Origin: Actinomycetes bacterium | GTDB taxonomy: Bacteria > Actinomycetota > Acidimicrobiia > IMCC26256 > Chersky-534 | Reading direction: 5' to 3' | NCBI GenBank assembly: GCA_025463865.1 | Contig: JAODBH010000265.1 | Location: forward strand, 1 to 54,061 | DNA: 54,061 nucleotides | In this document: positions 1 to 8,488 of the stretch, in pieces | Layout of the letters: each line of letters starts with the position of its first letter | How positions within the stretch are numbered: the stretch's first letter is position 1 | Translations under genes and position numbers: made by a program | Notes under the pieces: generated by a model | The model's database searches: none | The model's input: the letters and a program-made list of their open reading frames with translations, nothing else | What the model was told of the DNA's origin: nothing

Positions 1-1
1 G

Positions 2-787
2 TCCGACGGCGGCATCTTCACCTTCGGCGACGCGCCCTTCCTCGGCAGCGCCGGAGCGCTCCCACTGCGCCAACCCGTCACCGGCATGACGCCCAGCGCG
101 AGCGGCAAGGGCTACTGGCTGGTGGCCCGCGACGGCGGGATCTTCAACTACGGCGACGCGGTGTTCGCGGGCGCCGGGAACGCGTGCACGAACTCGCCCG
201 CAGTCACGATGGCATCGTCGAGCAAGGTCTCCGGCTACTGGATCGCGAACAACGCGGGCAGCGTCGCAGCGTTCGCGCCGGGCCAGACCGGCGGGACCCT
301 CACCTGCGCGCTCGGTGGCGGAGGCGGTGCGGCGGAGAACGCGCTGTCGCTCGACTACTTCAACCGCCTGAACGCCGAGCGCGCGGCCCGCGGGCTGCCC
401 GCACTCGGGTGGGACGACGGGCTCGCCTCGCGCTCGCACGACTGGTCCGTGAACATGGGGAACTCGAAGAACTTCTCCCACTCCGACCTCAACCCGTTGC
501 TCGGCCGGTTCAGCGCGGCGGCGGAGAACATCGCCACCGGTAGCGCCGGGGTCACCGCCGACGCCATCCACGTGGCGTGGATGCAGTCGGACCACCACCG
601 CGAGAACATGCTCGCCGGGAACCTCGACGTCGTCGGCATCGGCACGTACTGCGCGCCCGACGGCTCGATGTGGGTGACCGAGGACTTCGGCCGCTTCCCC
701 AACTCCACCCGGCCGAGCGGCTTCCCGACGTCGCCGCCGCCGGTGAACCCGATCGTCCGGGCGGACAAGAGCAGCCTCCACTGCTGA
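2..787 (+). CDS. CAP/SCP-domain surface protein, 5'-truncated
   Basis: The reading frame is open to the left edge, so the N-terminus and any signal peptide are missing; the track start at 86 is only the first internal ATG. The visible N-terminal part has two copies of an aromatic-glycine repeat (DGGIFTFGDAPFLGSAG and GYWLVARDGGIFNYGDAVF), a beta-propeller-like repeat common in secreted proteins of Acidimicrobiia. The C-terminal ~130 residues form a CAP/SCP (PR-1-like) domain: NRLNAERAARGLPALGWDD, a SHSDL segment and the closing HHRENMLAGNLDVVGIG. CAP proteins are extracellular and bind sterols or lipids or act on the envelope. The ligand here is unknown. The family call is firm; the surface location is inferred. 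Confidence 0.85.
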   Translation, partial: SDGGIFTFGDAPFLGSAGALPLRQPVTGMTPSASGKGYWLVARDGGIFNYGDAVFAGAGNACTNSPAVTMASSSKVSGYWIANNAGSVAAFAPGQTGGTLTCALGGGGGAAENALSLDYFNRLNAERAARGLPALGWDDGLASRSHDWSVNMGNSKNFSHSDLNPLLGRFSAAAENIATGSAGVTADAIHVAWMQSDHHRENMLAGNLDVVGIGTYCAPDGSMWVTEDFGRFPNSTRPSGFPTSPPPVNPIVRADKSSLHC

Positions 788-822
788 CGATCCATCTTCC
801 GGCCTGCCCATAGGCTCGCCGG

Positions 823-1809
823 ATGATCACCGTCCGCGTGTACCGGCCGACCGCCACCGAACCGGAGATCACGTCGCTCGACGCGATCGAGTTCCCCGAC
901 AGCGACGGCCTGCTGTGGGTCGACGTCGAACACGCCGATGCCACCGAGCTCGACGCGGTGTGCAAGAAGCTCGGCATCGGCGATGTCGCGGCCGAAGACC
1001 TCGTGAGCGGCAACCAGCGCACCAAGCTCGAGAAGTTCGGCGATCAGTTCCACGTGTCCGTCCACGACGTCGAGCTCATCGGCACGGACTCCCGGGCGCG
1101 CGAGATCGACCTCATGTTCGGCAAGGACTGGCTCCTCTCGGTCCGCCAACAGGGTGAGGACGGCGCACCACCGCTCCCGCCCATGCCGAGCACCGACGTG
1201 GCGAAGCGCTTCGAACGCCAGCGGGCCGAGCACAAGTCGTGCGACGTCGGCCTGCTGCTCTGGGCCTTCCTCGACGTGGTCGTCGACAAGTACTTCGACA
1301 TCACCGACGGCGTCGACGACCAGCTCGACGAGATCGAGGCCCTCGTCTTCGATCCCCGGGGCGCCGACGACGTCCCCCGCCAGATCTTCGACATGCGCCG
1401 CACGCTCGTCCGCTTCCGGCGCGTCGCCGCGCCGCTGCGCGAGGTCGTGAGCGAGCTGCTCCGGCACGAGGACGAGCAGATCGGCGCCGAGGCGCTGACG
1501 CACTTCCAGGACGTCTACGACCACGTCCTACGGGTCATCGATCTGGTGGAGAGCCAGCGCGACCTGCTCAACGGCCTGCTCGAGGCCCGGCTCGCGATCA
1601 TCTCCAACAAGATGAACCAGGTGATGAAGGCGACGTCGAGCTGGGGTGCGATCCTCATCGTCGCCAGCCTCATCACCGGCGTCTACGGCATGAACTTCCT
1701 CAAGATCCCGCTCCTCCACTGGGAGTACGGGTTCTGGTACGCGATGGCGCTCCTGCTCGCGGTGACCGGTGGACTCTGGCTCGCGTTCAAGCGTCGGGGC
1801 TGGCTGTGA
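823..1809 (+). CDS. corA: CorA-family magnesium/divalent cation channel
   Basis: This 328-residue protein has the CorA plan: a long acidic, helical cytoplasmic part, then two C-terminal membrane helices (about residues 270-290 and 300-320). The signature YGMNF, which forms the selectivity loop, follows the first helix in ITGVYGMNFLKIP. CorA channels are pentameric and admit Mg2+ (some admit Co2+ or Ni2+) down the membrane potential, gated by intracellular Mg2+. The ATG at 823 follows the CAP gene by 35 nt. The last 23 nt overlap the convergent 3' end of a cation P-type ATPase, so two divalent-cation transporters meet tail to tail. A ZntB-like efflux role cannot be excluded. Confidence 0.93.
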   Translation: MITVRVYRPTATEPEITSLDAIEFPDSDGLLWVDVEHADATELDAVCKKLGIGDVAAEDLVSGNQRTKLEKFGDQFHVSVHDVELIGTDSRAREIDLMFGKDWLLSVRQQGEDGAPPLPPMPSTDVAKRFERQRAEHKSCDVGLLLWAFLDVVVDKYFDITDGVDDQLDEIEALVFDPRGADDVPRQIFDMRRTLVRFRRVAAPLREVVSELLRHEDEQIGAEALTHFQDVYDHVLRVIDLVESQRDLLNGLLEARLAIISNKMNQVMKATSSWGAILIVASLITGVYGMNFLKIPLLHWEYGFWYAMALLLAVTGGLWLAFKRRGWL

Positions 1810-4330
1810 CCTCGCCGGTGACGTCCACGCCGTCATCGCCGACATCGGCGGCGTCCCCGCGCCGGTGCCGGCCGCGGACGCGGTTCCGGATCCGCACCGC
1901 GCGGTAGCCGCATTCGATCACGGCCGCGGCCGCAACACCGATGGCGACCGTCTGCACCAACACCGCGGCCGGCGGGAGACGCAGGGCGAAGTAGTCGGCG
2001 ATCGCGGGTACGACCAGCGCCAGGGCGCCGAATCCGGCCGCGCAGCCGACGAGGATCGCCCGCCAGCGCGTGAACGGGCGGGCCAGGAGGACCAGGATCC
2101 AGAGACCGACGATCATGAGGACGATCGTCGCTGCCGTCTTCGTCTCGAGATTGGTGATGGTGCGAAGGTGCGCGGAACGGTGGCCCGTGATCAGGTCCCA
2201 GCGCGCGAGGGCGTACGCGAGGAAGGCCGCGGTTCCGGCCACGAGCCCCGCCGGCACCGCGAACTCGAGGACGCGGCGGAGGAAGCCGGGGATGTAACGA
2301 CGGGTGTTGGGCGCGAGCGCGAGGAAGAACGACGGCACGCCGATGGTGACGGTGTCGATCAGCGTGAGGTGGCGCGGAAGCAGGGGATAGGCCCAGCCGC
2401 TCGCGAACACGCGGCTGCACACGATGAGCACGGCGAGCAGCATCGCCCACACGGTCTTGGTCACGAACAGGTTCGCCACCCGTTCGATGTTGGCGATGAC
2501 CCGCCGACCTTCGGCCACCACACCCGGGAGCTTGGCGAACTTCCCGTCGAGCAGGACGAGCTGCGCGACCGCGCGGGTCGCGGCGGCGCCCGAGCCCATT
2601 GCGACCCCGATGTCGGCGTCTTTGAGCGCGAGCGCGTCGTTGACCCCGTCGCCCGTCATCGCGACGACGTGCCCCCGGGCCTGCAACGCCTTGACCATCA
2701 GCCGCTTCTGCTGCGGCGTCACCCGGCCGAAGACGCTGTGGTCCTCGAGGATCGCTCCGAGCTCGGCCTCGTCGTCCGGAAGCTCACGGGCGTCGACCGG
2801 CTCGCCGGCGGCGTCGAGCCCGACCCGGCGGGCCACCGCCCCGACGGTCCGAGGGTTGTCCCCCGAGATCACCTTGAGGCTCACGCCCTGCGCTCTGAAG
2901 TACGCCAGGGTGTCCTTGGCGTCGGGACGGATCTGCTCCTCGAACAGGACGAGCGCCACGGGGACGAGGTCGGTCGGCAGGGTGTCTCCGGCGAGCCGGG
3001 CGTCGGTGCGCGCGAGCAGGAGGACACGCTCGCCGCCGGCCGCGAGCTCGTTGGCTTCGGTCCGGGTGGGATCGTCCTCGGGGGCCTCGGGCAACACCAT
3101 CTCCGGCGCGCCCATCACCCAGGTGCCGTGACCCTCGAACGTGGCCGCGCTCCACTTCCGCTTCGACGAGAACGCGACCGACGCGACGCGCGGCCAACCG
3201 TCGGGACGGGGGATCGCAGCGGCGAGTGCCTCCGTCGTCGCGTTGGGGCTCGGGTCGTCGGCCAGGGCACCGAGGGCCGCCTGCACCGTGGCCTCGTCGG
3301 ACGAGTGACCGTCGAGCAGCACCGCGCGGTCGAACGAGATGCGGCCCTCGGTCAGGGTGCCCGTCTTGTCGAGGCATACGACGTCGACCCGGGCGAGCCC
3401 TTCCACCGCGACGAGCTCCTGCACCAGCACCTTGCGACGGGCCAGCTTGATCGCCGCGATCGCGAATGCGCCGCTGGTGAGCAGGACCAGGCCCTGCGGC
3501 ACCATGCCCACGACGCCGGCGACGGTGGCGATGAGGGCGCTGCGCACGCTGGCGCCCTGCGACGCGAGCTGGCTCCAGAGCAACAGGCCGGAGATGGGAA
3601 CGATCGCGTAGGTGATGTAGCGGAGCAGGGTGTCGATGCCATCGCGCAGCTCGGAGCGCGCGGGGCTGAACTCCTTCACGCCCGCCGCGAGCTTGCGCGC
3701 GTACGCGTCATTCCCGACCGCGGTCGCCTGGAAGCGGCCCGAGCCCGACACCACGATGCTGCCCGACATCAGCGCCGAGCCGGCGGGTTTGTCGACGGGG
3801 TCGGACTCGCCCGTGAGCAACGACTCGTCGACCTGGAGCCCGTTGGAGCTGCGCACGACGCCGTCGGCCGGGACCTGGTCGCCGGCGCGGACCTCGACCA
3901 GGTCGTCGAGGACGACCGCTTCGACGGGGATCTCCAACACCTTCCCGTCGCGCACCACACGCGCCCCCGGCGCGTTGAGCACCGCGAGCCGGTCGAGGGT
4001 GCGCTTGCTGTAGAGCTCCTGGGCGATGCCGATCGCCGAGTTCGAGACCAGGATCACGCCGAACAGGCCGTCCCGGTAGTCGCCGAGCGCGAACACCACC
4101 GCCAGCATCACGCCGAGGATGGCGTTGAAGCGGGTGAACACGTTGGCCCGGACGATCTGCACCACGGTCCGGCTCGTGCGGTCGTCGGCCTCGTTGGTCT
4201 GGCCGCGCGCGACGCGCTGCGCGACCTCGGCGGTGGAGAGGCCGTCCGGCCCGGTGACGAAGGTGTCGGCGGCCGGAGCGGTCGGGAGTCCGGGGCTTCC
4301 CGGTGCCGTCGGCGCGGTCACAGGGCGCAC
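1787..4330 (-). CDS. ctpE: Cation-translocating P-type ATPase, CtpE-like
   Basis: This is an E1-E2 ATPase of about 847 residues when started at the GTG at 4330. The track ORF to 4747 runs backwards through the hydratase gene, and its first 139 residues look like shadow translation. Motifs are in order: TGES in the actuator domain (about residue 172), PQGL in membrane helix 4, DKTGTLT with the phosphorylated Asp (about 320), and GDGVND at the hinge (about 560), followed by several C-terminal helices. The segment LVQELVAVEGLARVDVVCLDKTGTLT closely matches mycobacterial CtpE, a calcium-uptake ATPase. Canonical PEGL is PQGL here. Substrate assignment to Ca2+ is by resemblance only. GTG at 4321 is an alternative start. 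Confidence 0.9.
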   Translation of the reverse strand: MRPVTAPTAPGSPGLPTAPAADTFVTGPDGLSTAEVAQRVARGQTNEADDRTSRTVVQIVRANVFTRFNAILGVMLAVVFALGDYRDGLFGVILVSNSAIGIAQELYSKRTLDRLAVLNAPGARVVRDGKVLEIPVEAVVLDDLVEVRAGDQVPADGVVRSSNGLQVDESLLTGESDPVDKPAGSALMSGSIVVSGSGRFQATAVGNDAYARKLAAGVKEFSPARSELRDGIDTLLRYITYAIVPISGLLLWSQLASQGASVRSALIATVAGVVGMVPQGLVLLTSGAFAIAAIKLARRKVLVQELVAVEGLARVDVVCLDKTGTLTEGRISFDRAVLLDGHSSDEATVQAALGALADDPSPNATTEALAAAIPRPDGWPRVASVAFSSKRKWSAATFEGHGTWVMGAPEMVLPEAPEDDPTRTEANELAAGGERVLLLARTDARLAGDTLPTDLVPVALVLFEEQIRPDAKDTLAYFRAQGVSLKVISGDNPRTVGAVARRVGLDAAGEPVDARELPDDEAELGAILEDHSVFGRVTPQQKRLMVKALQARGHVVAMTGDGVNDALALKDADIGVAMGSGAAATRAVAQLVLLDGKFAKLPGVVAEGRRVIANIERVANLFVTKTVWAMLLAVLIVCSRVFASGWAYPLLPRHLTLIDTVTIGVPSFFLALAPNTRRYIPGFLRRVLEFAVPAGLVAGTAAFLAYALARWDLITGHRSAHLRTITNLETKTAATIVLMIVGLWILVLLARPFTRWRAILVGCAAGFGALALVVPAIADYFALRLPPAAVLVQTVAIGVAAAAVIECGYRAVRIRNRVRGRHRRGDAADVGDDGVDVTGEVTASPDA

Positions 4331-4381
4331 GCTAGTTGTCGAACGCCCGCGTGATGGCGCCCGCGGTCGCGGTGTGGCACG

Positions 4382-5095
4382 TTGACCCACGTGGATGAAG
4401 AAGGCGGCATCGTCAGCGTCGTCTCCGACGGCGTCTCGCGGATCACGTTCAACCGGCCGGAGCGGCGCAATGCGTTCACGGCGGCGGGCTACCGCCGCTT
4501 CGCGGCCCTGCTCCGCGCCGCGGCCGCCGATCCCGGAGTAGCGGTCGTGGTGGTCAACGGCGCCGGGGCGGCGTTCTGCTCGGGCGTCGACCGGGCCGCG
4601 CTCGCCGATCTCCAGGCCGGCGGCTCGTCCGAAGAGCTCGGCGGAACGTTCGTGGAGCTGCTCGAAGCGCTCGCCACGTTCCCCAAGCCGTTGATCGGGG
4701 CCGTGCACGGCTACGCGATCGGCTTCGGGATGACGATGCTGCTCCACTTCGATCTGGTGCTGGTGGAGAGCGGAACCCGCATGCGACTGCCGTTCGTGGA
4801 GCTGGGCGTCGCTCCGGAGGCCGGCAGCAGCTACCTGCTCCCCGCCCGCGTGGGCGCACAGACGGCCGCCTGGTTGCTGATGTCGGGCGACTGGGTCGAC
4901 GCACCCACCGCGGTCGAGCTCGGGCTCGCGTGGCGGGAGTACCCGGCGCCCGTGCTCGAGCAGGGCCTCGCCGTTGCCCGTCAGCTGGCGTCGGGATCAC
5001 CGGCGGCGTTGGAAGCCGCGAAACGTCTGCTCGTGGCCGGGCGGCTCGAACCGGTCCTGGCCGCGTTCGATCGCGAGCGCCGTACGGCGGTGTGA
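4382..5095 (+). CDS. Enoyl-CoA hydratase/isomerase family protein
   Basis: This 237-residue crotonase-fold protein has the opening VSRITFNRPERRNAFT, the oxyanion-hole segment GAGAAFCSGVDRAAL, and GAVHGYAIGFGMTMLLHFDLVL. The family binds acyl-CoA thioesters and usually hydrates or isomerises enoyl-CoA in fatty-acid, sterol or aromatic catabolism. A catalytic Glu could be the one in RLPFVELGVAPEAGSS, but the exact reaction cannot be told from sequence. The ORF starts at TTG 4382; the GTG at 4391 is an equally good start. It is divergent from ctpE with about 50 nt between them. The downstream Rieske oxygenase on the same strand suggests a shared catabolic role, which is inference. Confidence 0.88.
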   Translation: MTHVDEEGGIVSVVSDGVSRITFNRPERRNAFTAAGYRRFAALLRAAAADPGVAVVVVNGAGAAFCSGVDRAALADLQAGGSSEELGGTFVELLEALATFPKPLIGAVHGYAIGFGMTMLLHFDLVLVESGTRMRLPFVELGVAPEAGSSYLLPARVGAQTAAWLLMSGDWVDAPTAVELGLAWREYPAPVLEQGLAVARQLASGSPAALEAAKRLLVAGRLEPVLAAFDRERRTAV

Positions 5096-5148
5096 CCTGC
5101 CGCTGTGGTCAAATGGCCGGGCTGCCAGCTGACGTTGCGGGGGGAACC

Positions 5149-6480
5149 ATGACGGTCATCGGCGAACGAACCGGGCTCGAGCACATGATGGCGTTCGGGT
5201 CCGACGTCATCCCGAGGGAGCGCTTCACCTCGGTCGCGTTCCTCGAGCTCGAGTACGAGCGCCTCTGGGGCCGCGTGTGGCAGATCGCGTGCCGGCTCGA
5301 GGAGATCCCGAACCCGGGCGACTTCATCGAGTACACGATCGGGGACCGGTCGGCGCTCGTCATCCGCTCGTCCGCCACCGAGCTGCACGCGTTCGCCAAC
5401 ACCTGCCCGCACCGCGGCACGCGGCTCGGCGACGGGTGCGGCACCTTCCAGGGCGAGATCCGCTGCCGCTTCCACGGCTGGCGCTGGGACCTCGAGGGCA
5501 ACAACACGTTCATCCTCGACGACCACGAGTTCCCGCCGCTGACCGACGAGGAGACCGCCCTCGCGCCGCTCACCGTCGACACGTGGGGCGGCTTCGTGTT
5601 CGTCCACTTCGGTGCCGATCCCGAGCCGCTGCTCGAGTTCCTCGCGCCGATCCCCGCGCTGATGGACCCCTATCGGCCCGAGCGGATGCGCTACACGGGA
5701 CTGAAGCGCACGATCATGCCGGCCAACTGGAAGGTGGTCATCGACGCGTTCAACGAGGGCTACCACCTGTCGGCCACCCACCCGGAGCTGCTGCAGTGGA
5801 AGGACGACGCCGCACTCGAGTACGAGGTGTACGAGACGCACACGCGGTACGGCGGTGCCGGCGAGCCGAAGCCGAGCCCGCGGCTCGGCATCGATCCGAG
5901 CGAGGTCGACCAGACCGAGCTGCTCGCCCGCAAGATCCAGGACCTCATCGACAACCTGCCCGGCTACTTCGGGCCCGACGACCTCGCCGCGCTCGGCGAG
6001 GTCATGCATACGCCGTTGCCCGACGGCGTCACGGCCGGTGACTTCTACCTCAACCGTCGGCGCACCGGGGCCGTCGCCCGCGGGCTCGACTGGTCGCACC
6101 TGAGCGACGAGCAGGTGCTCGGCGGCGACGACGTCCTCATGTTCCCGAGCGTGCTGGGTCCCGCCGTCGGTGGCGGCTGGTTCCTCTACCGGTGCCGACC
6201 CAACGGCATGGACCCGAACTCGTCGATCTTCGAGGTCTGGACGCTCGACGAGCGCGCTCCCGGCGCGCCCGAGACCCCGGTGCCCGAGCTGCAGGACTAC
6301 CCCGACCCGAAGGCCCACGACTGGGGCCTCATCGTGAATCAGGACGTCGCCAACTTCGAGGCGATCCAGACCGGCCTGCGGGTCCCGGGCCGCGGGCTGC
6401 ACTGGAACCTCCGTCAGGAGATGGGCGTGCGCCGGTTCCACGAGGTGCTCGACCGCTACCTGTTCGACGCGCCCACCTGA
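5149..6480 (+). CDS. Rieske [2Fe-2S] aromatic-ring/sterol oxygenase alpha subunit
   Basis: The protein is 443 residues from the ATG at 5149, which follows a GGGGGGAA stretch; the track start at 4930 lies inside the hydratase gene. The Rieske cluster motif is complete: CPHRG (about residue 86) and CRFHGW (about 107). The mononuclear iron site appears as NEGYHLSATH near residue 205, and the rest matches the START-like catalytic domain of ring-hydroxylating oxygenases. Such enzymes hydroxylate aromatic or steroid substrates using electrons from a ferredoxin. A 2Fe-2S ferredoxin gene follows 14 nt downstream and is the likely electron donor. No small beta subunit is present. The substrate is unknown. 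Confidence 0.92.
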   Translation: MTVIGERTGLEHMMAFGSDVIPRERFTSVAFLELEYERLWGRVWQIACRLEEIPNPGDFIEYTIGDRSALVIRSSATELHAFANTCPHRGTRLGDGCGTFQGEIRCRFHGWRWDLEGNNTFILDDHEFPPLTDEETALAPLTVDTWGGFVFVHFGADPEPLLEFLAPIPALMDPYRPERMRYTGLKRTIMPANWKVVIDAFNEGYHLSATHPELLQWKDDAALEYEVYETHTRYGGAGEPKPSPRLGIDPSEVDQTELLARKIQDLIDNLPGYFGPDDLAALGEVMHTPLPDGVTAGDFYLNRRRTGAVARGLDWSHLSDEQVLGGDDVLMFPSVLGPAVGGGWFLYRCRPNGMDPNSSIFEVWTLDERAPGAPETPVPELQDYPDPKAHDWGLIVNQDVANFEAIQTGLRVPGRGLHWNLRQEMGVRRFHEVLDRYLFDAPT

Positions 6481-6494
6481 TCGGGCCATCCTTC

Positions 6495-6812
6495 GTGGTG
6501 CGCGTCGAGCCGTCGGGCGTCGAGATCGAGGTGCGCGAGGGCGAGACGTTGATGGCCGCAGCGACGCGCGCCGGCTACCGATGGCCCACCGTGTGCGGCG
6601 GCCTCGCCGAGTGCGGCACCTGCGCGGTACAGATCGTGGGCGAACCGTCGGCCGCGCTCGCCGAGCCGAGCGCGTTGGAGGCCGACCGCCTCGCGACCCT
6701 CCCCGACCGCAAGCTCCACCCCGACGCGGAGTTCCGACTCGCATGCCAGATGCGGCCCGGCCCGGGGACCGACCTCGTCGTGCGCAAGCGGGGCGTGCGC
6801 CGCGCCGACTGA
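6495..6812 (+). CDS. [2Fe-2S] plant-type ferredoxin
   Basis: This small protein of about 105 residues has the plant/adrenodoxin-type cluster ligands CGGLAECGTC and a distal Cys in RLACQM. It carries one electron at a time, most likely to the Rieske oxygenase directly upstream, and no reductase gene is nearby. The start is taken as GTG 6495 (GTG 6498 is also possible), because the longer track ORF from 6192 overlaps the oxygenase. The 14-nt gap implies co-transcription. The C-terminal KRGVRR tail is basic and has no assigned role. Confidence 0.88.
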   Translation: MVRVEPSGVEIEVREGETLMAAATRAGYRWPTVCGGLAECGTCAVQIVGEPSAALAEPSALEADRLATLPDRKLHPDAEFRLACQMRPGPGTDLVVRKRGVRRAD

Positions 6813-6906
6813 CCCGAATCGGTCAGCTGGGCTTCGGGTCCGCGAGGGCCCTGCCGGCTGCGAGTCGGGACCGCCGTGGTCTTGCGCGGCTCCTCGGCCG
6901 GGCGTG

Positions 6907-8355
6907 CTACTTGCAGGCAAGCTCCGCGGCCGACTTCGTGGTCGTGGTCGGCGGGATGATCGGGATCGACGCGGCCGCGGTCGTGGTGGTGGTCGCGCTC
7001 GCGGGCGCGACGACCGAGGTGAAGTCGGCGCCGATGACCACGGTGACGTCGTTGCCGGTGATCGAGGGGTCGGCCACGAGCGTCGCCCCACCGGCGAGGT
7101 ACGACTGCACGACCTTGGCCTTGGCCTCGGAGCCGGTCCCGTAGCGGACCTCGGTCTTGGCCACCGCGCGGCCCGAGTCGCCGGTGCCCGCGCCCACGAA
7201 GCCGTCCTTGGTCAAGGACGCGAGGGTGGCCGCCGCGCCGCCCACGACACCACCGTTGCGGTTGAGCACCTTCACCCTGATCGTCGACGGCTTCGGCGCG
7301 TTCGCTGCGGCCTTGGTGGTCGTGGTGGTGGTCGTCGTCTTGGGGCTGAACGTCTTCAGCTCGCCGAGCATGAACGCCACCTCCAGCGTGTTCGGCACCC
7401 GCAGGATCGACTGAGTCCCCGCCGTGCCGATGGTGGTCGGCAGCGTCTCGGTGCGGACCGCGTTCCTGTCGTCCGGATTCACGTTCTTGTACGCGTTGAT
7501 CAGCCGGAGCAGCACGTCGGTCGTGAGCGCCTGGTCGGCCGTGAGATTGGGCAGGAGGCTGCTGGTGATGTTGCTCGCGGTGAGCGGATTGTTCAGTCCC
7601 TTCTTCACCGCCTGGGAAGCGAGGACGCGCAGGAATTCCTGCTGGCGGGTCGCTCGCCCGATGTCCGAGGTGGGGTCGCTCACCCAGCGTCCGTTGATGT
7701 ACTGCTGGTAATAGCGGGAGCGCACGTACTGCAGCGCGTGGGCGCCGTCGAGTCGTTGGCAGCCCGCATGCTGGTCGAGCCCGGTCTCGTTCACACCGGT
7801 ACTCGTGTTGTGGTCGCGGACGGGGTATTGGAAGTAGATGGGCACGGTGCCGATGGCGTCGACGACCTTGCCGAAGGTGTCGAAGTTCACCGCGAGGAAA
7901 TGGTTGATCGGGATGCCGAAGGTCTGCGTGATGGTGCGGATCAGCAAGTCGGGCCCGCTCACGCCGTTGGCCCCGTTGAGCGCGGCGTTGATCTTCGACA
8001 TGCCGATGCCGTCGATGTGGACCCATGTGTCGCGCGGGATCGACATCAGGATGATCTTCTTCGCATCCGCGTCGACGTGCATGATCATGATCGAGTCTGC
8101 CCGCTGGCCAGCTTGCGTCTTCGGGTCGCCGAACGAGCTCGCCTGGCTGGCGTCGGTGACGAAGGCGCGGGTGTCGGAGCCGATGAGGAGGAAGTTGGCC
8201 GGCTGACCCGCGGGGATCGCCGCGACCTTCACCTTCACCTTCTTGATCGATCCGAGCGCGGCGGTCACCTTGTTGTTCGCGACGGCGACCGCGCCGCCCA
8301 TGAGCAGCGCGACGACAACGAGCGCGATGACGAACCGCGACGCGAACGCGCGCAT
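6907..8355 (-). CDS. LytR-CpsA-Psr (LCP) family cell-wall ligase with LytR_C domain
   Basis: This is a membrane-anchored extracytoplasmic protein of 482 residues. One N-terminal transmembrane segment (ALVVVALLMGGAVAVA) is followed by the LCP domain with FLLIGSDTR, RADSIMIMHVDADAKKIILMSIPRDTWV, INAALNGA and the Arg-rich DGAHALQYVRSR. A Thr-rich linker then leads to a C-terminal LytR_C domain (IRVKVLNRNGG...). LCP enzymes transfer glycopolymers, in actinobacteria typically arabinogalactan-like chains, from a polyprenyl carrier to peptidoglycan. Start choice is between GTG 8358 and the adjacent ATG 8355; I use ATG. It is convergent with the ferredoxin gene. Confidence 0.92.
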   Translation of the reverse strand: MRAFASRFVIALVVVALLMGGAVAVANNKVTAALGSIKKVKVKVAAIPAGQPANFLLIGSDTRAFVTDASQASSFGDPKTQAGQRADSIMIMHVDADAKKIILMSIPRDTWVHIDGIGMSKINAALNGANGVSGPDLLIRTITQTFGIPINHFLAVNFDTFGKVVDAIGTVPIYFQYPVRDHNTSTGVNETGLDQHAGCQRLDGAHALQYVRSRYYQQYINGRWVSDPTSDIGRATRQQEFLRVLASQAVKKGLNNPLTASNITSSLLPNLTADQALTTDVLLRLINAYKNVNPDDRNAVRTETLPTTIGTAGTQSILRVPNTLEVAFMLGELKTFSPKTTTTTTTTKAAANAPKPSTIRVKVLNRNGGVVGGAAATLASLTKDGFVGAGTGDSGRAVAKTEVRYGTGSEAKAKVVQSYLAGGATLVADPSITGNDVTVVIGADFTSVVAPASATTTTTAAASIPIIPPTTTTKSAAELACK

Positions 8356-8488
8356 CACCGTGGCCGGCGCCCGTGCATGGCGATCGTCATTCTTCGGGGG
8401 CCCCTTCGCGCTCCGAACCGTCGGCCAACTCTACGTGGCCGGGATGCGATCGGTCCGGCGCGGCCCGGCTGCGATCGGCGCCGCGCGT

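Noticed and set aside
1769-4354. 861-residue plus-strand ORF opposite ctpE
   Set aside because: Rich in His, Arg, Gly and Asp with no motif; it is the antisense shadow of a clear P-type ATPase.
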